Made by a program: the position numbers and the translations under genes. This document shows positions 1 through 8,179 of a stretch of DNA of 64,000 nucleotides, piece after piece (the stretch's first letter is position 1; every line of letters starts with the position of its first letter). Source of the DNA: Hallella mizrahii (GTDB taxonomy: Bacteria; Bacteroidota; Bacteroidia; Bacteroidales; Bacteroidaceae). The stretch is from the NCBI RefSeq assembly GCF_009695775.1, contig NZ_VUNG01000012.1, positions 1 to 64,000 on the forward strand. The letters are read 5' to 3'. The notes beneath the pieces are model-generated. The model made no database searches. It worked only from the letters and a program-made list of their open reading frames with translations, and was not told where the DNA came from.

Positions 1-82
1 CCAAGGGAAACCTTGGTACTGCGCCATCTTAATTGCCAAAACGCATCAATAATGCTACATCTTAATTGCCGAAGAATGCTAT
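1..82. other. Window-edge non-coding stretch with small hairpin and direct repeat
   Basis: Positions 1-16 form a perfect 6-bp hairpin with a GAAA loop (CCAAGG/CCTTGG). The 13-mer CATCTTAATTGCC occurs at 25-37 and again at 58-70. The frame of the next gene is closed by a stop at 50-52, so that gene does not simply continue from outside the window. No promoter box was recognised. Confidence 0.4.
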
Positions 83-613
83 ATGTTATTTTTCTTAAAA
101 ATGTTGCATGAAAATTTGCTGATTACATCATTTTCAATAATAATAATAACATGTCTTTTTTATGTATATATCCAGAAGAAAAAGAAGGCCTTGGAAAAAG
201 CAGAGAATGAAAGAATGAAATATGCAATAGAAATGAGAAACAAAGAAATTCAAATAAAAACGATGCGCGATTTTCTCCTACGGAAAGTAGATATCGTTAA
301 TAAGTTGGAATCATTAAAATCAAATAGTAGAGAGAAAATAGTTCTTTCTGATGAAGATTGGGAAGAAATCGAGATATTTCTTAATAATGCAGACGGGAAT
401 TTCACTATAAGACTGCGTCAAACATTTCCAGATCTTGCGACCAAAGATGTGCATCTATTGATGTTGTTGAGATTGGGCCTTTCAAATGCATCTATGTCTG
501 CCATCTATAATATAGAGGAAAAATCAATAAGACAGAATCTCTTTCTAGTAAAAAAGAAAATTGGAATTGATGGCAAGAATATGTCTGCAAGAAAGTTTAT
601 AGAAGACTTTTGA
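83..613 (+). CDS. Membrane-anchored HTH protein resembling the C-terminus of TPR-type regulators
   Basis: The 176-residue product has one membrane segment (about residues 12-30), a charged coiled coil (about 32-80) and a C-terminal region with the pattern FPDL...D..LL.LLRLGLSN..MS.IYNI...SIRQ (about 108-165). That pattern resembles the DNA-binding helix-turn-helix end of large Bacteroidota regulators in which TPR repeats precede a membrane helix, coiled coil and HTH. The TPR part is absent and a stop lies just upstream, so this is either a stand-alone short form or a decayed remnant. An alternative start is the Met at 101. It sits 170 bp before a small secreted protein gene and at the edge of the peptide-export locus, which it could regulate; that link is inference. 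Confidence 0.55.
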   Translation: MLFFLKMLHENLLITSFSIIIITCLFYVYIQKKKKALEKAENERMKYAIEMRNKEIQIKTMRDFLLRKVDIVNKLESLKSNSREKIVLSDEDWEEIEIFLNNADGNFTIRLRQTFPDLATKDVHLLMLLRLGLSNASMSAIYNIEEKSIRQNLFLVKKKIGIDGKNMSARKFIEDF

Positions 614-723
614 AGGCTAAAATGTATGTTTTAGATAATGTATAACTACATATGTGGATACAAATATCTATATTATAGCGATTTATAGACTTTTGCCCCC
701 AAGGAAGAATTAGACAATATTTT

Positions 724-755
724 CTTGTTTTTACCATAAAATCGGCTTAACTTTG
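724..755 (+). promoter_or_regulatory. Bacteroidota-type promoter for the DUF3244-like gene
   Basis: A -33 box CTTG (724-727), a 20-bp spacer and a -7 box TAACTTTG (748-755) match the TTTG/TAnnTTTG consensus. It lies 28 bp before the ATG at 783 and rules out the TTG at 753 as a start. Confidence 0.7.
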
Positions 756-782
756 CAGCCGAAAAAAATAATGATAGAAAAA

Positions 783-1142
783 ATGAAGAAAACAATTATC
801 TTAATTCTCTTATCTGTTTTTGGCATGTCGTTTGCCTATCCAAGACACATTTCATTTAAGCAAAGAGAGTATGCTTTTCAACACAGAAGAGCAAGAGTGC
901 CATCTTTTACACGAGTCTCAGCAGACTACGAAGATGGCAAAATAACGTTAGATGTTACAGGCTATACAGGTAACGTTCAAGTTTACGTAAGCGATTCGCG
1001 GGGAAATGTTGTAGGATACACGATGAACTCTGTAGTTAATGGCGGTTCCGTTTATTTGGACTTAGGAACCCTTGATGAAGGCGGCTACACACTGGATGTA
1101 GTTTTGCGTAATGCAACCTATGTCGGGCAGTTTGATGCGTAG
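783..1142 (+). CDS. Small secreted DUF3244-like protein
   Basis: From the ATG at 783 the protein has 119 residues. It begins with a clear signal peptide (MKKTIILILLSVFGMSFA, cleavage near residue 18). The rest is predicted beta-rich with a carboxy half containing G..QVYVSDSRGNVV and L.EGGYTLDVVL, as in DUF3244/PorSec-like beta-sandwich proteins of Bacteroidota. The start at 783 (or 771) is preferred because the promoter -7 box covers the further-upstream TTG. It has its own promoter and is followed by about 140 bp before the TolC-like gene, so it may be a separate unit. A periplasmic or surface location is inferred; function is unknown. Confidence 0.6.
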   Translation: MKKTIILILLSVFGMSFAYPRHISFKQREYAFQHRRARVPSFTRVSADYEDGKITLDVTGYTGNVQVYVSDSRGNVVGYTMNSVVNGGSVYLDLGTLDEGGYTLDVVLRNATYVGQFDA

Positions 1143-1281
1143 AATGATTTGAATTCGGATAGTATCTCTGTATCTTTCATAATTCTTTGTACATTATCTC
1201 TTTAGTTAGACTTGTTGTATTGACGATCCTAAATAAGGATTGTTAATGCGACAGTCTGTCTCCACTACGTAATAATTAATC

Positions 1282-2625
1282 ATGTTCTTCAATAAATTAA
1301 GATTAAAAATCTTTATTATTTCTATGGTAATGTTCTTTTGCTGTTTTTCTGGTTCAGCCATGCCTCCTGCACACAAATGGACATTAGAAGAATGTGTGGA
1401 CTATGCTCTGCAGCATAGCCCAGAAGTGCGTATGCTAGAGCTGTCGGTGAAAAGCAAGAATGTTGATTTGAACACAGAACGTAATTCGTGGCTTCCACAA
1501 ATATCAGCATCGGCTTCACAACAATATACATTTGGCAGAAGCTTGACGTACGAAAACACATATACCAATACTAGTACAGGGCAGACATCCGTTTCGCTTA
1601 CAGGCAAAATGAATCTATTTGACGGATTCTGTTCTCGATACAAAAAGAGAATGACTAGGGATCTAGTCCTTGTCGAAGAACATAACCTATCCGATGCCAA
1701 GATGACGCTCATCATGAATGTCGCCGAAGCATATTTGCAGGTTCTTATGGACATGCAGCTTTTAGAAATATCTGAGCGTCAAGTTTCAATAGATTCATTA
1801 CAGACCTTACGGTTGCAAGGCCTTCTGAAGCATGGCAAAATCAGTTATGTGGATGTTGTCCAACAACACGCTACTCTGCAAAGTAGTATGGCGAACGTCT
1901 CCGAGAAAAAGAATCAACTCTCTACGGACGAACTTAGCCTCTGCCAGTTAATGGATTTAGAGGTACCTAAGGACTTTTCCATCGCTAAGCCGAAAGAGGA
2001 TGACCTATGTCTAATGATGCCAGACAATATAGATGCCATTTTAGCTGAGGCTATCAACAATTACCCAACAATACAGTCGCAGAAAGCCTCCATATCCTGT
2101 TCCGAAGACAAAATAAAGATGTGCCGCTCTGCACTCTATCCTCAATTGTCATTGGTAGGGGGAATTGGGACAAATTACTATAAGACCAACGGCATAGACA
2201 ACAGATCTTTTGGCAACCAACTAAGGAACAACTTTTGTCAGGAAATACAGTTGCAACTTACCATTCCACTGTTCAATCGCTTCGAGACTCGTAACAGCAT
2301 ACGGCAAGCACGTATAGAAAAAGACAAAAATGAAATTCTCCTCAAGAAAGCAAAAAACGATCTTTATCATAAAATCACGCAAATTCATGCTCACGCAATG
2401 AATGCCTATGCAAAAATTACAAGTTACACTGCTGCAGTAAATAGCAACCAAGAATCATTCAAGCTTACGACGAAGAAGTATGAATGCGGAAAGGCCACAT
2501 TGTTTGAATTTGATGACAGCAAAGTAAAATTGCTGGAGGCGGAGAGTAGCCGCTTGCAAGCACTTTTTGATTACTACTACCAGTGCTATTTGCTTAAGTT
2601 ATACAAAAATCCAAGAGAAATATAA
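1282..2625 (+). CDS. TolC-family outer membrane efflux protein
   Basis: The 447-residue protein has an N-terminal signal sequence (about residues 1-26, ending GSAMP) and the TolC entry motif W.LEECVDYALQHSPEV. Long alpha-helical hairpins and the second half-repeat follow (NYPTIQSQKASI; LTIPLFNRFETRNSIRQA), the duplicated outer membrane efflux architecture. It would form the outer membrane exit duct for peptides exported by the downstream HlyD adaptor and ABC transporter. It is the first gene of the export cluster and ends 8 bp before the small HTH gene. No exact TAnnTTTG box was found upstream. Confidence 0.9.
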   Translation: MFFNKLRLKIFIISMVMFFCCFSGSAMPPAHKWTLEECVDYALQHSPEVRMLELSVKSKNVDLNTERNSWLPQISASASQQYTFGRSLTYENTYTNTSTGQTSVSLTGKMNLFDGFCSRYKKRMTRDLVLVEEHNLSDAKMTLIMNVAEAYLQVLMDMQLLEISERQVSIDSLQTLRLQGLLKHGKISYVDVVQQHATLQSSMANVSEKKNQLSTDELSLCQLMDLEVPKDFSIAKPKEDDLCLMMPDNIDAILAEAINNYPTIQSQKASISCSEDKIKMCRSALYPQLSLVGGIGTNYYKTNGIDNRSFGNQLRNNFCQEIQLQLTIPLFNRFETRNSIRQARIEKDKNEILLKKAKNDLYHKITQIHAHAMNAYAKITSYTAAVNSNQESFKLTTKKYECGKATLFEFDDSKVKLLEAESSRLQALFDYYYQCYLLKLYKNPREI

Positions 2626-2633
2626 TCCATATT

Positions 2634-2873
2634 ATGCAATTGCTTTTTAAATATTTGGAACGGATCAATCGAATGAATGACCTGATAACCATGAAAGCGA
2701 CAGGTAATCCCGATGAGTTTTCCCAACGTTTAAATATCAGTAGGCGGCAACTATACAATGACCTTGAGATGCTACGAGAGATCGGAGCAGAAATCAAATA
2801 TGACAAGTATCGAGGCAGCTACTATTATGGGAATAGCTTTGACATAGATATAGAAGTCAACATAAATAAATAA
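2634..2873 (+). CDS. Small HTH protein 1, regulator of the peptide-export locus
   Basis: The 79-residue protein consists almost entirely of one helix-turn-helix of the HTH_11/DeoR-like type: LITMKATGNPDEFSQRL followed by the recognition helix region NISRRQLYNDLEMLREIGAEI and a short beta tail (YRGSYYYGNSF). It lies between the TolC-like and HlyD genes with 8- and 7-bp gaps, so it is part of the operon. It is a paralogue of the HTH protein at 6242-6631: TGxPDEF, SRR.LY..L..L...GAEI and Y.N.F are shared. The paralogue carries a C-terminal double-glycine extension that this one lacks. Binding to the dyads at 6628-6647 and 9336-9355 is a hypothesis. Confidence 0.65.
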   Translation: MQLLFKYLERINRMNDLITMKATGNPDEFSQRLNISRRQLYNDLEMLREIGAEIKYDKYRGSYYYGNSFDIDIEVNINK

Positions 2874-2880
2874 CGATACA

Positions 2881-4053
2881 GTGGATAATGCTCAAATACT
2901 TCCAAGTGAATGGATTAACGACACGCTTGAAAACTATCTTTCAAGACGTAAAGCTAAATCTAATATCATTTACGCCGTCGCTATTGTTTTCGTAATGACA
3001 TGTATAGTGCTTTTGCCGTTTATTTATGTCGATGTTTCTGTTGAAGGGACAGGAAATGTCAGACCCAAGACCGAAAGGAGTACCATCATTGCCCCTGTTA
3101 CAGAAATTGTGGATGAAGTCTATGTCAAAGAGGGTGATGCTGTCGTTAAAGGGCAGCCGATCCTAAAATTCAGAACTGACAATACTGATGTGAAGATTAA
3201 CTATCAGAGATCACAACAGAATGATTTCCTGAGCCAATGCCATGATCTTGAGTTTCTTGTCAAAGGCAGTTGTCCGCAGACATTTAAATCCTCTAATCGC
3301 GAACAGGAATATTACAGCATGGTAGCTCAATGCGCACAGATGAAGACTGATATACGACACTTAAAAACAGAGTGGTTACGCAATAAAGCACTGTATGACG
3401 ACAAACTGATAAGTGAAGAGGAGTACGAAAAATATTACTACCAATACCTTGATAAACAGAATGAACTGAAAACACTGGTAGAAAACAAACATGCAACGTG
3501 GGAAACAGACTTGAACAATCTACACCAGCAGATTCGTGAGACGCATTCAAATATAGAAGGAGACGTCAGTGATAAGCATATGCTCATTTTGAGGGCACCG
3601 GTTTCTGGAACTGTCGAAAACTTTAGTGGCATCTATCCGGGCATACCTGTCCAAGCAGGTACAAGCCTTGCTGTCATCAGTCCAAAGGCTCCTCTCTATG
3701 TTGAGGCTTTTGTGAAACCGAAAGATATAGCATTCATCAGACCGAATATGACAGCAAAGATTCAAATCGATGCGCTCAACTATAATGAATGGGGTATGTT
3801 GGAAGGCAAGGTGGAAAGTGTCTCGTCTGATTATGTTGTTGACTCAAGTAATAATTATCTATTCAAAGTCCGCGTAAGATTAGACAAGAATTATCTTACA
3901 GATGATAGAACTCACCAACGGGGGTACATCAAAAAAGGAATGACAGCTGTCGTTCGCTTTATGGTTACAAAGAAATCTTTGTTTGACCTGCTATACCAAT
4001 CAATGGACAGTTGGGTGAATCCAACACAATATCCAAGTAAGAACGCGAAGTAA
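2881..4053 (+). CDS. HlyD-family membrane fusion protein
   Basis: The 390-residue periplasmic adaptor has a single N-terminal membrane helix (about residues 28-50). It is followed by a biotinyl/lipoyl-like half (VEGTGNVRP...IVDEVYVKEGDAVVKGQPIL), a helical hairpin (about 100-205) and the returning half (LRAPVSGTVENFSGIYPGIPV) with a beta-barrel region. It would bridge the C39 ABC transporter and the TolC-like protein. The start is GTG at 2881, since no in-frame ATG precedes the membrane helix; the gap to the previous stop is 7 bp and to the next gene 11 bp, consistent with one operon. Confidence 0.9.
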   Translation: MDNAQILPSEWINDTLENYLSRRKAKSNIIYAVAIVFVMTCIVLLPFIYVDVSVEGTGNVRPKTERSTIIAPVTEIVDEVYVKEGDAVVKGQPILKFRTDNTDVKINYQRSQQNDFLSQCHDLEFLVKGSCPQTFKSSNREQEYYSMVAQCAQMKTDIRHLKTEWLRNKALYDDKLISEEEYEKYYYQYLDKQNELKTLVENKHATWETDLNNLHQQIRETHSNIEGDVSDKHMLILRAPVSGTVENFSGIYPGIPVQAGTSLAVISPKAPLYVEAFVKPKDIAFIRPNMTAKIQIDALNYNEWGMLEGKVESVSSDYVVDSSNNYLFKVRVRLDKNYLTDDRTHQRGYIKKGMTAVVRFMVTKKSLFDLLYQSMDSWVNPTQYPSKNAK

Positions 4054-4064
4054 GAAGACACGTT

Positions 4065-6227
4065 ATGAACTCACATATAAAAATCAAGCAGCAGGATATT
4101 ACTGATTGCGGTGCCGCATCCATTGCGTCTATATGTGCATATTATGGACTCCTATACTCTGTTGCAAGAATACGCCAGTATGCTTATACCGACAAGAAAG
4201 GAACGAATATCCTTGGACTTATCAAAGCTGCTGAGAAATTGGGACTTAGTGCCAAAGGTGTAAAGGCAAAGTTAGAGGCTCTGCAGATGATTCCTCTTCC
4301 TGCAATCGCACATGTTGTGGTTAACAAAGTGCTTCTTCACTTTATTGTCATCTATCAGGTGAATGACAAACATGTCGTTTACATGGATCCGGCAGATGGC
4401 GCGATGCATAAGAAAAGCATAGATGATTTCAAGGAGATGTGGACTGGCATACTTGTGCTCATGCAACCCAATCATACTTTTCATGTGGGGAGGGAGGCAA
4501 CGAGCAACTTTTCTAAATTCATCTCTCTGCTCACCCCTCACCGCAGGGTAATGACAGAGGCTTTCTTTGGAGCGCTTACCTGTAGTATTCTCGGATTATC
4601 TACATCTGTTTATGTGGGCAAGATTACCGATTATGTCCTTGTTGACGGCAATATGAATTTGCTCCGTATGATGAGTCTGGCGATGATCGTCATCCTCATT
4701 CTTCAAACATTCATTGGGGCGACAAAAAGCATATTGGCTTTGAAGACGGGACAGTGTATTGACGCTTCACTCATCCTCGGATATTACAAGCATATTCTAA
4801 AACTTCCCCAGCAGTTCTTCGACACCATGCGTGTCGGTGAAATCATCTCACGCGTAAACGATGCTGTGAAGATACGGACTTTTATCAATGACGTGTTTCT
4901 AAATGTGGTCGTCAACGTGATGATCCTCATCGTCACCCTTGCTGTCATGCTGATATTCTCATGGAAGCTGGCACTCGTGACTTTATGCGCGACCCCGTTC
5001 TTTTTACTGATATTTGTTGGATATAACCGACTGAACAAAAGATTTATGCGGAAGATCATGGAGAAGAGTGCTGATCTGGAGTCACATTTGGTCGAGTCAC
5101 TCAACGCCATTGTCACAGTCAAGCGTTTTGGTCTCGAAGATTTCGCGAATCTAAAAACTGAGAATAGGTTCGTCCGACTACTCAATGACACATATTCTGC
5201 AGCTTATGGAGGCATAGCCACAGCAAATGGTCTGAACTTCGTGTCTACCGCTGTCACCATTGCCGTATTGTGGGTGGGGAGCAGCTTTGTCGTCGAAAAG
5301 CAAATCAGTCCCGGAACGTTGATGATGTTCTATTCGATTATTGGGTATGTGCTAAGTCCGCTGCAATCGCTTATATCTTCCAATCAGCAGCTGCAAGATG
5401 CCAACATTGCCGCAGACCGTTTGTTTCAGATTATGGATTTGGAGCAGGAAGAGGACGAGAGCGGGAAGGTAGAACTAGAGAGTGATATGATAGGCGACAT
5501 CGTCTTTGACCATGTGGCGTTTAGGTATGGTACTCGCAAAGACGTGTTCGATGAGCTGAATCTTACCATTCATAGAGGAGAGACTACTGCCATCGTTGGA
5601 GAGAGTGGCTCCGGAAAGACGACGCTGGCATCTTTGCTCCAGCACATCTACCCTGTTAACGAAGGACGCATTCTTATCGGCAGATACGATTTGGCACAAA
5701 TCTCTAATACGAGTCTGAGAAAGCATGTCGGCTCCGTGCCACAGCAGATAGAACTCTTTCAAGGCACTGTGCTTGAGAACATCGCAATCGGCGACCTCAA
5801 CCCCGATGTCCGCAAGGTGTCAGACCTTATTGCAGAACTTGGACTTACCGACTTTATCAATGGCTTGCCCAACGGCATCAATACTTATATCGGAGAGCAC
5901 GGAGCATCGCTGTCCGGTGGTGAGCGACAGCGTATAGCCATCGCAAGAGCACTATACAAAGACCCGGACATCATAGTCTTTGACGAAGCTACATCTTCAT
6001 TAGACACTCTGTCTGAGAAATATGTCAAACAGATGATCCGCCAACTGTCACTACAGGGCAAGACCATCATTTCTATCGCTCACCGTTTCAGCACGATAAA
6101 GGACGCACAACATATCATTCTGTTGGCCAAAGGCAAGGTGGTCGCAGAGGGCTCTCATAAAGAACTGATTGAGACCTCGGAACTCTACCGTAACCTGTGG
6201 AGTAACCAAAGCGACGAAATCGACTAA
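4065..6227 (+). CDS. C39-peptidase ABC transporter (PCAT) for GG-leader peptides
   Basis: At 720 residues this is a full-length bacteriocin-type processing exporter. The N-terminal C39 cysteine peptidase has QQDITDCGAAS with catalytic Cys15, His92 (LLHFIVIY) and Asp108 (MDPA). An ABC membrane domain with about six helices spans roughly 160-450. The C-terminal ATPase has Walker A GESGSGKTT (near residue 512), signature LSGGERQR (near 616) and Walker B DIIVFDEATSSLD (near 635). By family knowledge it cuts leaders after Gly-Gly and exports the mature peptide with ATP hydrolysis. Likely substrates are the small GG peptides at 6681-7041 and 9392-9721. It is coupled to HlyD (11-bp gap) and followed after 14 bp by the second HTH gene. 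Confidence 0.95.
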   Translation: MNSHIKIKQQDITDCGAASIASICAYYGLLYSVARIRQYAYTDKKGTNILGLIKAAEKLGLSAKGVKAKLEALQMIPLPAIAHVVVNKVLLHFIVIYQVNDKHVVYMDPADGAMHKKSIDDFKEMWTGILVLMQPNHTFHVGREATSNFSKFISLLTPHRRVMTEAFFGALTCSILGLSTSVYVGKITDYVLVDGNMNLLRMMSLAMIVILILQTFIGATKSILALKTGQCIDASLILGYYKHILKLPQQFFDTMRVGEIISRVNDAVKIRTFINDVFLNVVVNVMILIVTLAVMLIFSWKLALVTLCATPFFLLIFVGYNRLNKRFMRKIMEKSADLESHLVESLNAIVTVKRFGLEDFANLKTENRFVRLLNDTYSAAYGGIATANGLNFVSTAVTIAVLWVGSSFVVEKQISPGTLMMFYSIIGYVLSPLQSLISSNQQLQDANIAADRLFQIMDLEQEEDESGKVELESDMIGDIVFDHVAFRYGTRKDVFDELNLTIHRGETTAIVGESGSGKTTLASLLQHIYPVNEGRILIGRYDLAQISNTSLRKHVGSVPQQIELFQGTVLENIAIGDLNPDVRKVSDLIAELGLTDFINGLPNGINTYIGEHGASLSGGERQRIAIARALYKDPDIIVFDEATSSLDTLSEKYVKQMIRQLSLQGKTIISIAHRFSTIKDAQHIILLAKGKVVAEGSHKELIETSELYRNLWSNQSDEID

Positions 6228-6241
6228 AAAGATAGGAAATC

Positions 6242-6631
6242 ATGTATGTGATAGAAGATTTAAAAAGGATTCACAAGATCCATAAGTTGATATTCAGTCA
6301 GCAAACAGGTTCCCCGGATGAATTTGCGTCGACTCTTTGTGTCTCGCGAAGAGAACTGTATTACATGCTACAAGAATTGAAAAATATGGGAGCTGAAATC
6401 AGTTACAGCAGGACAAAGCACACATTTTGCTATACTAACAAGTTCGAAATGATGCTATCGTTAAATGTAAAGGCTCTTGGCAAAGAAGAGACAAAAATAA
6501 TTGGAGGATGTTCTCAATGTTCAAAAGGATTTGTTAAATTAGTTGCTCCGTGCAGCAATTTTGCACAGAGCAAATATTTACAAGATAATATTTGCAAGAG
6601 TCAGCATTTCCCTTTAACTTTGCACAAGTAA
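6242..6631 (+). CDS. Small HTH protein 2 with an internal double-glycine motif
   Basis: The 129-residue protein has an N-terminal HTH (about residues 10-65; QTGSPDEFASTL, VSRRELYYMLQELKNMGAEI) homologous to the protein at 2634-2873. It adds about 50 residues. That extension contains LGKEETKIIGG with GG at 88-89, which matches the local leaders in Glu at -8 and Ile at -4, and then a Cys-containing tail (CSQCSKGF...APCSNF). The tail could be released by the PCAT peptidase, or the motif could anchor the regulator to it; both ideas are inference. The 3' end overlaps the promoter of the first peptide pair, and its stop codon lies inside the dyad at 6628-6647, so coding and regulatory sequence are superimposed. 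Confidence 0.7.
   Translation: MYVIEDLKRIHKIHKLIFSQQTGSPDEFASTLCVSRRELYYMLQELKNMGAEISYSRTKHTFCYTNKFEMMLSLNVKALGKEETKIIGGCSQCSKGFVKLVAPCSNFAQSKYLQDNICKSQHFPLTLHK
6591..6622 (+). promoter_or_regulatory. Promoter of GG-peptide pair 1
   Basis: A -33 box TTTG (6591-6594), a 20-bp spacer and a -7 box TAACTTTG (6615-6622) fit the Bacteroidota consensus exactly. It lies inside the 3' end of the upstream HTH gene, so the peptides can be expressed independently of the transporter operon. Confidence 0.75.
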
Positions 6632-6647
6632 GAAGTCGACAACTTAC
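6628..6647. promoter_or_regulatory. Dyad at the transcript start of peptide pair 1
   Basis: GTAAG-AA-GTCGAC-AA-CTTAC is a 20-bp inverted repeat starting 5 bp after the -7 box. The same layout occurs at 9336-9355, where the outer arms are ACAAG/CTTGT: the arms changed but remain complementary. It is a candidate operator for the small HTH proteins or a 5' UTR hairpin. Confidence 0.6.
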
Positions 6648-6680
6648 ATAATCAAAATAAATTAATTTATAATTACTAAG

Positions 6681-6860
6681 ATGAAAACAAAAGGCAACTA
6701 CATGACAGAAATGTCAGTTCAGGAGATGGTCGATGCCAACGGTGGATGGCTGTTCGGTTTCCTCGACTATTTCAAAGTGGGTTTTGAGAGAGGTTGGAAG
6801 GTAGGAGCTGCGGCAGGAGGTATTGGCGCAGGGGCTGCTGTAGCAAAATATTATGCATAA
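6681..6860 (+). CDS. GG-leader peptide 1a (bacteriocin-like)
   Basis: This 59-codon ORF has a leader ending MSVQEMVDANGG (Gly-Gly at 21-22) and a 37-residue mature part that starts WLFGFLDYF, is basic in the middle (ERGWKVG) and ends in a Gly/Ala-rich stretch with GxxxG-type spacing (GGIGAGAAVA). These are features of class II unmodified bacteriocins and other PCAT substrates. It follows its own promoter and dyad and starts about 55 bp after the expected transcript start. Its stop overlaps the start of peptide 1b (6853), suggesting coupled translation and a two-component peptide. Activity is inferred only. Confidence 0.75.
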   Translation: MKTKGNYMTEMSVQEMVDANGGWLFGFLDYFKVGFERGWKVGAAAGGIGAGAAVAKYYA

Positions 6861-7041
6861 AATTAAATTCTGCACTATGGAAGAATTAAATGATGAAGAG
6901 TTGAAAACGATAGATGGTGGCTTTCCTTGGTTAGCCGTCTTAGGTTATGCTGCAGGTGGAGCATGTGGAGCATTAGTTGGAGCAGGAGTAGCGGCAGGAT
7001 GCGTTTACTTAGCTTATAAAGCTGTAAGATCCGCTAAATAA
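6853..7041 (+). CDS. GG-leader peptide 1b (bacteriocin-like)
   Basis: The 62-residue product has leader LNDEELKTIDGG (Gly-Gly at 22-23) with the typical acidic/hydrophobic pattern and Ile at -4. The 39-residue mature part is hydrophobic with GxxxG motifs (GALVG, GVAAG), two Cys and a basic C-terminus (YKAVRSAK). The ATG at 6853 overlaps the stop of peptide 1a by 8 bp; the ATG at 6877 is an alternative that keeps the whole leader motif. Paired GxxxG peptides translated from overlapping ORFs recall two-peptide (class IIb) bacteriocins. A hairpin terminator follows after 6 bp. Confidence 0.8.
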   Translation: MHKIKFCTMEELNDEELKTIDGGFPWLAVLGYAAGGACGALVGAGVAAGCVYLAYKAVRSAK

Positions 7042-7047
7042 TATATA

Positions 7048-7091
7048 CATGTTAGATACGGAATTTATTCTATATCTAACATGTTGTTTTT
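7048..7091 (+). terminator. Hairpin terminator after peptide pair 1
   Basis: A perfect 11-bp stem (7048-7058 with 7073-7083, CATGTTAGATA and complement) has a 14-nt loop and is followed by TTGTTTTT. It separates the peptides from the 36-codon ORF and CPBP genes, which would need read-through or their own promoter. Confidence 0.7.
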
Positions 7092-7104
7092 AACAAAACG
7101 AAAA

Positions 7105-7215
7105 ATGAATAGGAACAATATCTTTTGGCAGCGATTTACTATTGCTTTTAAGTGTGCTTTTTGGACCGGTGTCTGTAGTGGAGCTATAGGTGCTGTTATT
7201 GCAATTTTGAAATAA
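7105..7215 (+). CDS. 36-residue leaderless small protein, copy 1
   Basis: The short ORF encodes MNRNNIFWQRFTIAF followed by a membrane-spanning-like Gly-rich half (WTGVCSGAIGAVIAILK) with a GxxxG motif and two Cys. There is no GG leader. A second copy at 9134-9244 encodes the identical protein with only two synonymous changes (GCA/GCT, AAA/AAG), whereas the 45-bp 3' flank differs at about seven positions and the 5' flanks are unrelated. This argues that the plus-strand reading frame is under selection or was recently duplicated. It could be a leaderless bacteriocin-like peptide or a small membrane accessory protein. Confidence 0.55.
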   Translation: MNRNNIFWQRFTIAFKCAFWTGVCSGAIGAVIAILK

Positions 7216-7260
7216 GCAGAGTGCTTCCATCCGAATTTCTTGAACGTCGCATGCATTTTT
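7105..7260 (+). repeat. Duplicated segment, copy 1 (with 9134-9289)
   Basis: About 155 bp is repeated, beginning exactly at the start codon of the 36-codon ORF and running about 45 bp beyond its stop, to the motif CTTGAACG..GCAT.CATTTTT. A short relic of the distal part recurs at 10636-10658. Confidence 0.85.
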
Positions 7261-7472
7261 GCAGACAAAGCAGAAAAGAAAAATTGCTCAAAATGACAGC
7301 AACCAGTCGCTAAGGGTGACTTGCCAATTGCCAAATATTTAGGTATCTCAATACCGCAACCAAAGGAGTGAAGTTTTTGGGAATATAGAAGTGGCAACGT
7401 AGTTCTCGGACGGTCACAAGGGCCGCCCATGTAAAGGGATACAAACTCCCGAAAGTTTCATATAATACGATA

Positions 7473-8150
7473 ATGAGCAACATGAACTATAGTAAAATAA
7501 GATGCGCTGGCAGAATCGCAATATTCTTGGTGGTATGTCTTGTGGGCTCTGTTTTGGTATCAGCACCATTTTTGAGCCTTCTATTGAATAACGACGGTGA
7601 TGCGACCGCTACCCAATTGATGACTGACTACATTGCGATGGCATGCTCAGCCTTTCTGTTAGTCGCGTTAGCCGTAGAAAACAAAATTGAGAAACTTAAC
7701 CTGTGGGCGATAGAACGGTCGAGGCTACAAATGAAAGTTGTCTTTATATCTGTTCTTTTAGGCCTGCTTTGGCAACTATCCATATATCTCATCTGCCAAT
7801 TTAACAAAGCCGCCTACCCACATTCTACCACTACGAAACTATCCCCACTGCTCATTTCTGTTGTTGCAACAGGTTTGTTAGGCCCGTTCACTGAGGAGAT
7901 GCTGTTCAGAAAATGGCTTGTCAGCATGATGGAGAGAAGTCGCTTTAAGCCTATTGTTATCATTCTGTGTAGCTCCGTCTTGTTTTTCTGTGCCCATCTT
8001 GGAGACTCCTTCTTAAGAGTAGACACGTTTATCTTTGCAATACCTCTATGCTATCTGTTTATCAGATACCATGATGTGAGATATTGCTTCATCGCCCATG
8101 CCGTCTGCAATTTGACAGGAATAGCTTTCCCACTCCTCGTCCAATGGTAA
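7473..8150 (+). CDS. CPBP-family intramembrane metalloprotease 1 (putative immunity)
   Basis: The 225-residue polytopic membrane protein keeps all CPBP (Abi/Rce1-like) motifs: EEMLFR (Glu141, Glu142, Arg146), FFCAH (His175) and HAVCN (His209, Asn213). CPBP proteins beside bacteriocin genes commonly act as self-immunity factors (the Pln-type Abi proteins); others process prenylated or small peptides. It is downstream of peptide pair 1 and the 36-codon ORF and 29 bp before a second CPBP gene. No TAnnTTTG box was seen in the 257-bp gap upstream, so transcription may come from read-through of the hairpin at 7048-7091. Confidence 0.85.
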   Translation: MSNMNYSKIRCAGRIAIFLVVCLVGSVLVSAPFLSLLLNNDGDATATQLMTDYIAMACSAFLLVALAVENKIEKLNLWAIERSRLQMKVVFISVLLGLLWQLSIYLICQFNKAAYPHSTTTKLSPLLISVVATGLLGPFTEEMLFRKWLVSMMERSRFKPIVIILCSSVLFFCAHLGDSFLRVDTFIFAIPLCYLFIRYHDVRYCFIAHAVCNLTGIAFPLLVQW

Positions 8151-8179
8151 TCATTAAGATCGAGATTTAATATCTGTAC

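Noticed and set aside
7065..7430. Reverse-strand ORF over the 36-codon ORF, also present at 9049-9285
   Set aside because: The two copies differ in amino acids outside the duplicated core, while the forward 36-codon frame differs only at synonymous sites.
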